NCBI GenBank assembly: GCA_905220665.1
Contig: CAJNAR010000028.1
Location: 124,001-188,000, forward strand
Source of the DNA: Albugo candida
Taxonomy: Eukaryota; Oomycota; Peronosporomycetes; Albuginales; Albuginaceae
Direction of reading: 5' to 3'
DNA: 64,000 bases
In this document: positions 53,302 to 63,807 of the stretch, piece by piece
How positions within the stretch are numbered: position 1 is the stretch's first letter
Layout: the number at the start of each line of letters is the position of its first letter
Translations under genes and position numbers: made by a program
The notes under the pieces: model-generated
Database searches by the model: none
What the model was told of the DNA's origin: nothing
The model's input: only the letters and a program-made list of their open reading frames with translations

Positions 53302-54930
53302 CTACGCACTGCACGCTTGAAGCTGAGATCGTTCCTCTGCGTTCATGAATCCCACTTTTGGTAGGTGCTGCTTTTCACTCAGTGGACAAAACTCGCGAAT
53401 GCTTCGAGGACAAGCTCGTGTTCTCATCAGTCTCAGTTTCGTCCACACGGAATCGATCGCAGAAATGAAATGATCCATCATTTCTTCCGTATGTGCGGGT
53501 GAGGGCGTAATTCGTAGACGCTCTTCTCCACGCGGGACAGTTGGGTAATTGATAGGCTGCACGTAGATATTGTGCTCTTCCATCAACAGACGTGAAGCTT
53601 CTTTACATTTGACTGCATCGCCGATCATCAATGGAACAATGTGACTCACACTCGGAAGCAGCGGGAACCCTGCATCAATGAGTCGACGCTTCATTTCTTG
53701 AGCTTTCGCGTGCATCAATTTACGTTCTTCTTGACTGTTTTTGAGATGACGAATCGATGCGCATGCTCCAGCTGCCAACATTGGTGGAAGAGAAGTAGTG
53801 AAAATGAATCCGGATGCCGTGGAACGCATCGCGTCACATAGTGCTGCTGACCCGGCAATGTATCCGCCCATGATACCGTACCCTTTAGCTAATGTCCCAG
53901 TTATCATTGTCAATCGATTCATACAGTGATCTCTTTCAGCAATTCCGGCTCCTCGATTCCCATATAGACCAACAGCATGCACTTCATCACAAAACGTCAT
54001 TGCTCCATACTTTTCAGCCAAATCGCATATTTCGTGAAGTGGGGCAATAGTTCCCTCCATGGAATTGACGCTTTCAAATAGAATCAGTTTGGGAGTCGAT
54101 GGATCCGCTTGTTTTAATTTACATTCCAAATCATATAGATCGTTGTGTTTGTACACATACTTTTTCGCTCGACTGTGCTTGATTCCCTGGATCATCGACG
54201 CGTGGTTCAGACTGTCTGAGAACATTTCAATTCCAGGAAAGATTTTAGAAAGTGTCGAAATGACCGAATCATTGGCCACATAACACGATGTGAAGATTAA
54301 AGCGCCTTCGGATTGGTGCAGATCGGCTATTTCTCGCTCCAGCAAGATGTGATTGTGGTTAGTACCCGATATATTACGCGTTCCACCCGCACCAGCTCCA
54401 GATTTCAGCAGGTATTCTTGCATGGAGCCTACGACCTTGGGATGCTGTCCCATGCAAAGATAGTCATTACTGCACCACGCGACGACTTCTTTGGTGGTTC
54501 CGTCTTTCTGATGATGCACAGCACGAGGGAACCGACCACGTTGACGCTCTAGGTCTGCAAATTCACGGTATCTTCCTTCTTTTTTTATGGTCGCAATAGT
54601 TTCCACAAAAGCTTTTTCGTATTGGTCGCGCGTTTGGCCACCATGTTTTAGGTTGTGCGAAGGTTGCTTGAACGACTTTTGCTTTTGGACGGATTTGATT
54701 GGTGGAAAGTTTTGCTGTACATCCCGTAAAGTACGAGAAATGGAAGCATGTGCGGCGGAACTTCCAGCAGAAGCTTTTGCGATCAATTTGGACATATGAG
54801 GGCACAACTTCGCCAACTGAGCGATATTCGGTAATAAGGCTGCACGAGCGGTTGGAAGCGCATGCATAAAAGGACATCGTGTGGTTGCTTGTATCCGAGT
54901 TGTGGAAACCGACGCTCTACGAAGTGCCAT
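53302..54930 (-). CDS. 5-aminolevulinate synthase (mitochondrial)
   Basis: This is a PLP enzyme condensing glycine with succinyl-CoA to 5-aminolevulinate, the first step of heme synthesis by the Shemin route. It has 542 residues in one exon. The N-terminus (about 110 residues) is a basic presequence with two Cys-Pro heme-regulatory-like motifs ([14 protein letters not shown]). The core has [53 protein letters not shown] and the PLP-lysine site [38 protein letters not shown] closes the family region, followed by a C-terminal extension of about 55 residues. The gene is divergent from YJU2. Confidence 0.97.
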   Translation of the reverse strand: MALRRASVSTTRIQATTRCPFMHALPTARAALLPNIAQLAKLCPHMSKLIAKASAGSSAAHASISRTLRDVQQNFPPIKSVQKQKSFKQPSHNLKHGGQTRDQYEKAFVETIATIKKEGRYREFADLERQRGRFPRAVHHQKDGTTKEVVAWCSNDYLCMGQHPKVVGSMQEYLLKSGAGAGGTRNISGTNHNHILLEREIADLHQSEGALIFTSCYVANDSVISTLSKIFPGIEMFSDSLNHASMIQGIKHSRAKKYVYKHNDLYDLECKLKQADPSTPKLILFESVNSMEGTIAPLHEICDLAEKYGAMTFCDEVHAVGLYGNRGAGIAERDHCMNRLTMITGTLAKGYGIMGGYIAGSAALCDAMRSTASGFIFTTSLPPMLAAGACASIRHLKNSQEERKLMHAKAQEMKRRLIDAGFPLLPSVSHIVPLMIGDAVKCKEASRLLMEEHNIYVQPINYPTVPRGEERLRITPSPAHTEEMMDHFISAIDSVWTKLRLMRTRACPRSIREFCPLSEKQHLPKVGFMNAEERSQLQACSA

Positions 54931-55206
54931 GACTTTATTGAAACAACTTACAAATTGAGAACTGAGAAGTTTTACAATCAGAGAGCACGTTTAGAGGCGA
55001 CTAGGGCAAAGTGTCACTTGGTACTTTACATTAGTATAGGCTCTACGCGGTATGGTTCGAGACTTTTTGCCTATCAGCTTTCTACAAAAGCATAAAAAAC
55101 AGATTTATATCCGATCGGACTGATCTTTCTTAACCTTCCATGTGCGGTTCGTAACTCAGGGTACTCTTTCCATTCGATCACGTAACCAAGGACACTTGGA
55201 GGAGAC

Positions 55207-56055
55207 ATGGGCGAGCGTAAAGTTTTAAATAAATATTTTCCGCCGGATTTTGATCCTTCGTTGGTCCCGCGCCGGCAGGGACCAAAGAATAAACAGATGG
55301 AAGTGCGGATGATGCTTCCATTCTCCATACAATGCGATACATGCGGAGAATATATGTATCGCGGAAAGAAGTTCAATTCGCGTAAAGAAGAAGTTGTGGA
55401 AGAAAACTACTTAGGACTTCGCATATACCGCTTTTACATCAAATGTGTGACGTGCTCGTCGGAAATCACATTCAAGACGGATCCAAAGAACGGTGATTAC
55501 GCTGCAGAGCACGGGTGTAGTCGTAACTTTGAGCCATGGCGAGAGAGACAATCCTTACAGGAAACCGCACTTAAGAAGCAGCAAGATGAAGAGCAAGGTG
55601 ACTCAATGAAAGCTCTCGAGAACCGGACTGTAACTTCTAAACGAGAAATGGATTTACTGGATGCATTGGACGAGATGAAAGCGATCAATCAGCGACATGC
55701 GCGTGTCGACACAAATGCACTGTTGGATCAACTCGCCAATGGACTGAAAGAAGAGTGCGCTGAGAAGGAGGATCAAGAACTCGCAAAACTTGTTTTTTCG
55801 CAGAAAAAGAAACAATCGAACTGTGGAGATGTTAGAATGAAGAATCTTGATACAAAACGCTTTCAGTTATGTCAATCTAAAGCGTTAACATCTGCTCCGG
55901 TTAATGTCAAACGAAAGCTTTGTAACACTTTTGCTGCGAACAAAGCTGTGGAATCGACTGAGGAGAAAAAACCAAAACTTGACATGGCAGAGAGTAGTAA
56001 ACCTTCACTTCTCGCAGATTACACCGATAGCAGTGATGACAAAGCATCCGATTAG
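55207..56055 (+). CDS. YJU2: Splicing factor YJU2 (CWC16/CCDC94)
   Basis: This is a spliceosome step-one factor that promotes branching in the B* complex. It has 282 residues in one exon. The invariant start MGERKVLNKYFPPDFDPSLV is complete. Two CxxC pairs form the zinc site, QCDTCGEYMYRGKKFN and KCVTCSSEITFKTDP. NGDYAAEHGCSRNFEPW follows. The C-terminal third is charged and ends DYTDSSDD. Start at 55207 fits the family exactly. Confidence 0.96.
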   Translation: MGERKVLNKYFPPDFDPSLVPRRQGPKNKQMEVRMMLPFSIQCDTCGEYMYRGKKFNSRKEEVVEENYLGLRIYRFYIKCVTCSSEITFKTDPKNGDYAAEHGCSRNFEPWRERQSLQETALKKQQDEEQGDSMKALENRTVTSKREMDLLDALDEMKAINQRHARVDTNALLDQLANGLKEECAEKEDQELAKLVFSQKKKQSNCGDVRMKNLDTKRFQLCQSKALTSAPVNVKRKLCNTFAANKAVESTEEKKPKLDMAESSKPSLLADYTDSSDDKASD

Positions 56056-56171
56056 AGCAATCTCATGATTGAGATTCATTCAAATCAGAATCGGATTTAA
56101 TGAATAAAACAAGGTAGATGCTTGACAAGACCGGTTACGTACCGGACCGCAACATCTGCGAAGCAATCGAA

Positions 56172-56492
56172 ATGCTTTGCATTTGGCTCCGCACAGCATT
56201 TGGCAAAGCCACGTGCGGCTCATATTCACAAAACGGTGGACTTACGACACGACACTGCCGCTCATTGTACATTAACCTCCGCGATAATCGTGAGCTCATA
56301 CGAGCTCATACACGCTTACAACGGAGTCTGACAGATGACAAGCCTGTGACGGAAAATTATGTGATAATGCACGAAAAGAAGTGGGAAAAACGTCGTCGAA
56401 AGGCGGGAGAACAACTTATTCGTCATGCGAATCGTCGGCTCGGAAAAGCAATCAGCTTTTTCATCGAACGAAGAAATGGAATTATTGAATAA
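56172..56492 (+). CDS. Mitochondrial ribosomal protein bS21m-like
   Basis: The product has 106 residues from ATG 56172; an in-frame ATG at 56118 would add 18. The first part (LCIWLRTAFGKATCGSYSQN) is basic and hydroxylated like a mitochondrial presequence. The rest, ELIRAHTRLQRSLTDDKPVT, then EKKWEKRRRKAGEQLIRHAN, follows the bS21 pattern of a helix bearing R-x(2)-R-x-L and a Lys/Arg-rich second helix (K-x-x-x-R-R-R-K). No other family was considered closer, but the protein is short and basic, so the call is moderate. Confidence 0.55.
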   Translation: MLCIWLRTAFGKATCGSYSQNGGLTTRHCRSLYINLRDNRELIRAHTRLQRSLTDDKPVTENYVIMHEKKWEKRRRKAGEQLIRHANRRLGKAISFFIERRNGIIE

Positions 56493-56529
56493 TGAATTCG
56501 GTCATTGAGCTCATTTTAGTGTGTTGTTA

Positions 56530-58054
56530 CTATAAATGAGGCGTTGCCTGCTTGATATCGTTGAGCCATTGACGAACTTGTGCGATTTGTTCTTCCACCG
56601 CAGCCTTACTTGTGCCTCCATAGACATTCTTCCGCTCAACACTGACTTCATAGTTCCATATGTCCATCACATCACGCTCAAATTTTGGATGCAAAGTGCT
56701 CAGCTCCTCGAATGTTACCTCGTTTAGTGGTCTGTTTTGATCTTCCGCTAAGCGTACTGCAGCCCCAGCAACATGGTGCGTCTCGCGAAAAGGAACGCCT
56801 TTACGAACCAAGTATTCCGCCAAATCTGTCGCAAGCATCTCCGGTACTAAGAATGCCTTCATCTTTGCTCCATGAGGCGTAATTGTAGCCAGAACTCCGG
56901 TAGCAATCTGCACACAATCTAGCATAGTGTCCACCACGTCAAAAAGGGCTGCTTTATCTTCCTGTAAATCCTTGTTGTAGGATCTTGGAAGGCCTTTCAA
57001 TGTGATCATAAAGCCATTCATACGGCCTATGACGGTCCCACATTTGCCTCGTAACAGCTCCAATGCATCAGGGTTCTTCTTCTGCGGCATCAAGCTACTA
57101 CCAGTACTGTATGCATCCGCCATCGTCAAAAATTTCTACATACCGAACGTGAGGTATATCCCTTGATGCAAACACTCATTGAGTACAGCACCAGCGTATT
57201 GTAAATGATCAGATCCTCAGATAGTTGGGAGAAGTGGATCATCGTCAATGAAGCCCAAAACAAAAATTCTGCAATAAAGTCGCGATCACAAACTGCATCC
57301 AGGCTGTTTGATGTGACATTTCGGAATCCTAATTCCAATGCAAGCGCTTTGCGGTCCACACCAAAGGAGTTTCCTAATCTTTATTGGTCAAATCAGGAGC
57401 TATCACGGTTTACCCTGATTTACCTGCAAGCGCCCCGCTTCCCAATGGTAAAAAGTCGACTCGATGAAGCAATTCTTTCAATCTTTCTGCATCCCTACGA
57501 ATAGGGGCTCCATGGGATAGAACCCAATGAGAGAATCGAATTGGCTGAGCGGGCTGCAGATGTGTGAATCCAGGCATCAATAAATCAATATGTCTTTCAG
57601 CAACTTGTGCTCCAACACCAATGAATTCACTCAAGCTGCTTTGTAGCTTGATAATTACCGATTTGAGATACAAACGCACGTCTGTGGCCACTTGGTCGTT
57701 TCGGCTTCGTCCCGTGTGAAGTTTACCGCCCACAGAGCCGACAAGCTCGGTCAGTCGACGTTCATTCGCCGTGTGAATGTCTTCGTCACCAGATTTTACC
57801 ACAAACGTTTCGTCTTGCCATTCTTTTTTTATACTTTCCAATCCCTTCACAATCGTGTCACATTCATTCCGTGTGAGCAATTGTGCTTGCTTTAAAGCGC
57901 GCGCATAAGCTTGCGAGCCAGTGAGATCGGCTTCCCACATTCGTTTGTCGACTGATAGAGATTCATTGAATTTCTCCATGGTTGGATCCACTTTTCCGTG
58001 AAAGCGACCTCCCCACAATTTGATGTCATTGTTGGTGCTTTCCGCTCCCGACAT
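56530..58054 (-). CDS. Argininosuccinate lyase
   Basis: This enzyme cleaves argininosuccinate to arginine and fumarate in the last step of arginine synthesis. The exons are 58054-57424, 57373-57192 and 57135-56530 (472 codons plus stop). Diagnostic motifs are [54 protein letters not shown] and the superfamily signature [12 protein letters not shown]. The introns are 50 and 56 nt. The second junction (NTL/KFLTMAD) makes the loop two residues shorter than usual and is the least certain point. Confidence 0.95.
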
Positions 58055-59204
58055 ATTTGCAGTTATTTCAGTTAATTGTTCAGCACTACCGAATTACCGT
58101 AATCGAATGAGAAAGCATTGCGAGACTAGGAATTTGTTGTGTATAGCCCACCCATACGATGCTGGGTGCTTTGAGAATTCATTTATTGTCGTATTGCTTA
58201 CGAAGATGTATGATATTCACTATTACAGCTTCCATCACTGGTATAGCTCTTAACAATGAAGATATCACAGCGTAAGTGTATGGCAAAACGGGTGTGTGAC
58301 TTTGGTAGTTTCGTTGGTCAAATTTCGGCTCCATATGCGGGACTCTACTATTATTTCGACTCTGAATAGTATGTATGTGACGGTCGCAAAGCTCTCCGTT
58401 TGCCAGGATATATTTGGACAAGCGCGTTTTGTGTATCCATAACAAGGTCGACTGAATCAATGGAACAGAGAAGATAACTCGACGCAATCTCCACCAGGCT
58501 ACAAATTACTCAAATTATATAGTGACTTCTCGATTTGCCGGATATTGCGTACCTCGCCTGATCAAATCATATCAGTACTTTAACTAGACAGGACTCATAG
58601 TTTTCTCTTCCTTTCGATAAGTATAGTCCATTGTGAACTTTCTAACAAAAATAAAGCCATAGCTTTTAATTCTAATGACGAGTCAACCCACTTGCGCAAC
58701 GTAACGTCTTCTATGTAGGTAATCACAATGCACTACATCTAAAGCCATGGAAATCATTGAGGTCTTAACGATCTGTAGCTCCAACGGTATCAAAACTGAT
58801 TCATTTAACCGATACTTCCATATTTACTTTGATGATCCGGAGGAGCAGATTGATGCAGTGGATGGGTCAATGAACACAGCGAAATAATCATTACGTGAAT
58901 ATCTCACTGAAGCTGGTTTTTGATCAATCACCTCTCGATAGCAACGTATTCCTCCAATGGAATGCAATTACTCTTTATTGCCGACTTAGTATGTTGACTC
59001 AGTACTCAAGTGTATCAATGACCTCTTCGTAACATTTACTTCTCTTTTCTTTGATACAAAATGCCACACGGTACCGAGTCATCCACCCTCATATCCTCAT
59101 GTATTACCGTATCCTTCCATATTCTTGGAGGGTCACAAATAAACTCAATCAGTCGACGTCGCTTCTCGGAAGAGTGTATATCGCCAGCTAGCACAACAAC
59201 ATCA
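58055..59204. other. Intergenic, about 1.1 kb
   Basis: A 46-codon ORF at 58747-58887 (+), MEIIEVLTICSSNGIKTDSF, is open but unsupported. The frame at 59061-59204 is open in phase with centrin and could extend its N-terminus by 48 residues. Nothing else was recognised. Confidence 0.3.
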
Positions 59205-59937
59205 ATGGCTCACACCGTACCCAAATCAGAGTATTCACGCTTCTTATCTCGCCATTTGGATAATCCTACGTCAAATACATCTCTCACCAAACGAGCAAAC
59301 CTCACAACTCGGCGTCCTCGACGACAGGAGTTACCTGAAGATAAAAAGAAGCAACTTAAGGATGCATTCGACCTTTTCGATACCGAGAAACAAGGCTCAA
59401 TTGACTATCATGAGCTGAAGATACTGATGCGAGCACTAGGATTTACCGTCAGTAAGCAACGCGTCTTAGATTTGGTGAATGAAGTAGATGTGCATCGGAA
59501 TGGCCGAGTAACTTTCAGCGACTATATGGAAATAAGTATGTGGATCGTTTGCTCTACGGGACGGATTATTTATTATCTCGTAGTGCGAAGGGAAGTGCTG
59601 GCACGCGATCCGGATGAAGAAATCACCAAAGTAGATTCTATCCAACTTTAAGCATTTGTGGGATTTGACGAAAACCCTGAAACTTTTAGGCATTTCAGCT
59701 TTTTGATGAGGACGGGAGTGGCAAAATCAACTTACGGGTAAATATCATTAGTGATGTATGATTTTATTGTCATGCTTTGCAACAATGTAGAAAATGAGAC
59801 GAGTAGCAAAAGAGCTTGGCGAAACATTAGACGATGAAGAACTGCAAGCTATGATCGATGAATTTGACGAGAATCAAGATGGTGAAATAGATTTAGATGA
59901 ATTTAGAGCGATTATGAAAGAATCTGATGACCTATGA
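59205..59937 (+). CDS. Centrin (caltractin)
   Basis: This is an EF-hand protein of basal bodies and centrin fibres. The exons are 59205-59535, 59584-59630, 59690-59737 and 59791-59937 (190 codons plus stop); the introns are 48, 59 and 53 nt. After a basic N-terminal extension of about 45 residues come [20 protein letters not shown] (EF1), [18 protein letters not shown] (EF2), [20 protein letters not shown] (EF3) and [18 protein letters not shown] (EF4). EF3 and EF4 have complete Ca ligands; EF1 and EF2 are weaker. [18 protein letters not shown] is characteristic of centrin and separates it from calmodulin. Confidence 0.92.
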
Positions 59938-60465
59938 TTATTGGGGCGATGTTTACTCGGGATGCTGGCCTCATTCATAGTGTTTAAAAACACGTGCTGA
60001 TTGACCTATACAAATTAAGAAACTCGCTACAAGTGCCTTCTACCCATCACATAGATACATAAATCGACGGCTTGATTACATTCATGTGACAACGAGTACC
60101 AATCCAGGTGTCGATTGTTTGACTAAAAATGGCCGATGAAAGGAATAGAATCCCACCTTTTTTTCCTCAATTCGCTGTATGCGTTTGCTACTCCTCGACT
60201 TAGTAGCCAGAACCATCCAGTGAAGGATCAGGTAGCTCAACTTGAGCGAGTATATCCCATTTTTGCATCTTAAGCGTACCGACATACTGCTCCGTTCACC
60301 ACATACGATTGATACCGATAATTTAATACTGACGTCAGAGGGTTAGCAGCGTATAAACGATCCAATTGATCGAATACTCGCTTTTCATTGGCCTTACCCT
60401 TCGTAAAGTAAAGGCGCATCTGATGTGCACCGATTTACGCGAGAAATTATCTCATAGTATTGGCA
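59938..60465 (+). other. Intergenic/promoter region of the TIR gene
   Basis: There is no ORF of note. The region contains the palindrome TGACGTCA at 60330-60337. Confidence 0.3.
60330..60337 (+). promoter_or_regulatory. CRE-like palindrome TGACGTCA
   Basis: This perfect 8-bp bZIP (CREB/ATF) consensus lies about 130 nt before the ATG of the Ank-TIR-TIR gene. One match in this length of DNA can arise by chance; function is inference. Confidence 0.3.
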
Positions 60466-63400
60466 ATGAGCTTGTATATAGATGCGAAAACGCCTATAAT
60501 TCACGAAAACGCTTCAGAAAATCACAGTACAAGGTCCCATGAAGCGCGGACGCACGAAATACACGCACAAGCTTCTGATCATTACGCCGCTACCGGATTG
60601 CAACAACGCGATACAGCGAGACGTCCGGTATACTCGCGAAGAAATGCGGTGCGATACAGAGAATCCAGTCCATTATCGAGTGATAACAATTTTGAGCTTT
60701 TGGGCAAAGAACCGCATGTTCAAAAATATCTCGTGGCGCGTTCGTATCGACAAAATTCGTACTTTGCGACAAAGTTACATCATTTCTCAATCATTTTAAC
60801 TACAATAATGGCCTGTGCAGTGTGCTTTTATTACCTTCATAACGATAAAAGTATCGTGCTTAATCAAGAATGGCCTACTCAGCATGGATTTCGTCTTACT
60901 GATCCGAAGCGTTTCTACACTTTTCAAGCCACTGGATGCGAGAGTATGATTGGATTTGCAGCATTGACCTATCACACATTTCCAGCCCTTCTCATTCTTG
61001 GACTTCCAGGCTCCGGGCTACGTCTATTTGAGCCATTTCATCGTCAGCAAGGATACCAGGAATCACGTACGCGAGTCAAACTCAAACGAAAACTCATGTT
61101 TCAAGTCTGTGAAATGGTTGGCGTGCTTGTTTTCCTCTTCAGCTTTGTCCTGTTTCTCTTTTTCTGGTACATGGTGTTTCGCCATGCTGCATTTTCATGC
61201 CCCATCCTCTCCGTTCATGTGTACTGTTTCCTGGCGTTTCTTTGCTTTATCGCCATTTTTGTGGAATTATGTCTTTTTGCCCGTTATCGCGAACATATCA
61301 AAATGACACTAGGGGCTTTCAAAGAGAGCGATCAAACCGGGAATGTTCGTCACTTATTCGGTAAAACCGAACGAAAAACTTCAACTTCAACTTCAACGCG
61401 CGCACTCATTCACGCATGTCGGAACCGCATTTTTCGAGCGACTCGCTCGGGTGATTCCGCCGAACTGGAACGTGCGATAGTATACGCGAAGGAACGGCTA
61501 CCAGATTTTCCTTCGCGGTATTATGGTAACGTGGTCATTTACTTGACATTCTTCAGTCTTTCAGAAAAAAATCCAATGCATATGGCAGCTTATAACGGAC
61601 ACGTGGAAGCTATGAAGTTGCTTCTTTCGTATGGTTTTGATGTTAACGCGTTCGATAAATTCAGTCGCGTGCGATTTAGTACCGGCGATCTCTTTTGGTA
61701 CTTTGCGCAGTTTTTTGTATCGAAACCGGTAGACGTCGAGCAAGATCAAGCGGTATCGGTTTTAAAAAGCACATTGGTATCACCGTTACATTGTGCAGTA
61801 ACTTCAGGGCAATCGGAAGCTGTTCGATGGCTTCTACAGCATGGAGCTGATGCCAACTTGGTTGCGGTATCTTCGTATCGGTCCGAGCGCGTACCTCCGA
61901 TATTCCTGGCAGACCATCCGGAAATCGTTCGCATCCTTATTGAGCATGGGGCTAATATATTAATGGTACCAGATCCGGGGCATATGAATACAGTGACTGT
62001 ATTACAGATGGCGTATATGCGAAGCGATCGCGCAGTGGAACATGAGCTGGAAGAACATGGAGGAGATGTAGCTCTGACTCCGTTTCATGCTGCAGCAGCG
62101 TTGGATGATGTGGTAGCCGTACGAAAATTTATACGGGATGGAATTGATGTGAATTGTCTCGGAGAGCAAGGATATCTTGGTATGAATCGACGGACACCGT
62201 TGCATTGGGCTGTGGTGAATAACGCGAAGAATGTGGTTGAGATTCTATTGCATTCGAATGCAGATCCCAATTTTCAAGATGTGCGAGGACGGACACCGTT
62301 ACATTGGGCTGCTCGTCTCAACCACGCGGAAATTATATCGTGTCTTCTGTCTTATGATGCAAATGTCAACATTGTCGATCAAGATGCGATGACTCCTCTT
62401 ATTTGTGCTGCATTTGGGAGAAATGTTGGACGAGAATTATTCACAGATCTGGTCAACAAGGGAGCTAATATCAACTATGCGTTACCGACTACGGGCGATA
62501 CGGCTTTACACATTGCAATACGATGTGAAAACAAAAATACAGCATTGGCAATCTTAGCAAGTGGAGGAATGATTCTCACTCTGAACAGAGAAGGTGTGCG
62601 TCCAATTGACTGCACAACATCAACCAAGTTCCAGTATGAAGTCAAACAAGCAGCAGGACATCGCGATGTGATGATAAGCTATACACATACTCACATTGAG
62701 TTTGCAAAGAAATTACGAAAGTCCCTCGAAGATAATCACGTCACAACTTGGCTGGACTTGATGGATCCAAGCGGTATTGGTGGTGGAACTATATGGCGAG
62801 CAGAAATTGCTCGTGGGATAACGAATGCTGCTTTGGTGGTCTGCATACTGGCGGAAGACTACGCTGAATCAGACTGGTGCCTAAAAGAGCTGGCACTGGC
62901 AAAGCAAGTTGGTACTCCAATATTGGCTGTTTCGACTGAAAATGTCACCATCGGTGAAGATCTACAGGTTTACTTATACACTCGCCAGATGATTCCATTT
63001 GAGCCAGCCATTATAGCTACCAAACGCAACATACTAAACAGTCGGCTAATCGAGTATGAATACGATGAGTTTCAGTACGCCAATCAATTCCGCTTGCTAC
63101 TCGATGGTGTACGCGACGAAATTGAGAAGAATCGAAAAAATGTGTTGTGTCGGAATATGCGATTGCAACAAAACGCAAATAATTCGACTATCGTGACTAT
63201 GATGCAGAACAGAATGCCTAACAAGGTACACGTAGATGCATCCATGGGTTCCAACCAATTTGTATTCATATCACATGGTGATAAGCATGCGCGCTTTGTT
63301 GACCGACTAAGTCGAGCACTCACCGAGAAGAAAGTGTTGTGTTATGTGGATCGATACGTGAGCAACATCTCGGAGAGTGGAGACGTAGCGGATCGCATTC

Positions 63401-63807
63401 ACGCGGCAAAGGAGGCGATCTTGAAATGTTCTTGTTTTGTTGTCATTCTATCGGATAGCACAGTCAACTGTGATTTCTTGACGGATCAGCTCGCGTTTGC
63501 TGAAGACAAAGCAAAACCGATTTTTCCAATCATTTTGAATAAGATCGAAGTTGGCTTGGACAAGAATTACACGTTGGCTCGCACGGAACTGTATCATTTC
63601 ATTATGAATGGGCTTGGTTTCAAATCAAGCTTACAAAACTTGTTAACTGGATTGATGACGCACTACATTGCAGCAAATAGTCTCAACGACGACATTTCTG
63701 AGATCCTAGGCAAATCATATGCTACGCCAACACTGATGGGAAACGGGTTCACGGAATCATATTCCATACTTGAAGAGCATTCGATTCTGGGCGCTTTGTC
63801 GGAGTGA
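60466..63807 (+). CDS. Membrane-anchored ankyrin-repeat protein with two TIR domains
   Basis: The protein has 1113 residues in one exon from ATG 60466 (60460 is TTG). Residues about 1-100 are polar. Hydrophobic segments lie at about 106-125, 161-183, 215-238 and 246-273 (FSIILTTIMACAVCFYYL, VGVLVFLFSFVLFLFFWYMV, HVYCFLAFLCFIAIFVELCL among them). About eight ankyrin repeats follow (residues about 369-725), e.g. NPMHMAAYNGHVEAMKLLLS and RTPLHWAARLNHAEIISCLL. TIR1 (about 731-865) has DVMISYTHTHIEFAKKLRKS and DWCLKELALAK with Glu808 at the position of the NADase glutamate. TIR2 (about 930-1065) has QFVFISHGDKHARFVDRLSR but DFLTDQLAFAE, with Gln1008 at that position. A role in danger or cell-death signalling is inference. 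Confidence 0.85.
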   Translation: MSLYIDAKTPIIHENASENHSTRSHEARTHEIHAQASDHYAATGLQQRDTARRPVYSRRNAVRYRESSPLSSDNNFELLGKEPHVQKYLVARSYRQNSYFATKLHHFSIILTTIMACAVCFYYLHNDKSIVLNQEWPTQHGFRLTDPKRFYTFQATGCESMIGFAALTYHTFPALLILGLPGSGLRLFEPFHRQQGYQESRTRVKLKRKLMFQVCEMVGVLVFLFSFVLFLFFWYMVFRHAAFSCPILSVHVYCFLAFLCFIAIFVELCLFARYREHIKMTLGAFKESDQTGNVRHLFGKTERKTSTSTSTRALIHACRNRIFRATRSGDSAELERAIVYAKERLPDFPSRYYGNVVIYLTFFSLSEKNPMHMAAYNGHVEAMKLLLSYGFDVNAFDKFSRVRFSTGDLFWYFAQFFVSKPVDVEQDQAVSVLKSTLVSPLHCAVTSGQSEAVRWLLQHGADANLVAVSSYRSERVPPIFLADHPEIVRILIEHGANILMVPDPGHMNTVTVLQMAYMRSDRAVEHELEEHGGDVALTPFHAAAALDDVVAVRKFIRDGIDVNCLGEQGYLGMNRRTPLHWAVVNNAKNVVEILLHSNADPNFQDVRGRTPLHWAARLNHAEIISCLLSYDANVNIVDQDAMTPLICAAFGRNVGRELFTDLVNKGANINYALPTTGDTALHIAIRCENKNTALAILASGGMILTLNREGVRPIDCTTSTKFQYEVKQAAGHRDVMISYTHTHIEFAKKLRKSLEDNHVTTWLDLMDPSGIGGGTIWRAEIARGITNAALVVCILAEDYAESDWCLKELALAKQVGTPILAVSTENVTIGEDLQVYLYTRQMIPFEPAIIATKRNILNSRLIEYEYDEFQYANQFRLLLDGVRDEIEKNRKNVLCRNMRLQQNANNSTIVTMMQNRMPNKVHVDASMGSNQFVFISHGDKHARFVDRLSRALTEKKVLCYVDRYVSNISESGDVADRIHAAKEAILKCSCFVVILSDSTVNCDFLTDQLAFAEDKAKPIFPIILNKIEVGLDKNYTLARTELYHFIMNGLGFKSSLQNLLTGLMTHYIAANSLNDDISEILGKSYATPTLMGNGFTESYSILEEHSILGALSE

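Noticed and set aside
55014..55080. tRNA-like stretch with GGCAAAG ... GGTTCGAGAC ... TTTTGCC ends
   Set aside because: The T stem does not pair, no anticodon arm forms, and the B-box lacks its closing CC.
59109..59204. GTATCCTTCC at about 59109, a good U12-type GT donor, in the open frame before centrin
   Set aside because: No TTCCTTRAC-like branch site lies near any downstream acceptor, and the frame is open without splicing. It is probably leader or chance.
61378..61400. ACTTCA hexamer repeat inside the TIR gene
   Set aside because: Only about three units within a Ser/Thr-rich coding stretch; not a notable microsatellite.
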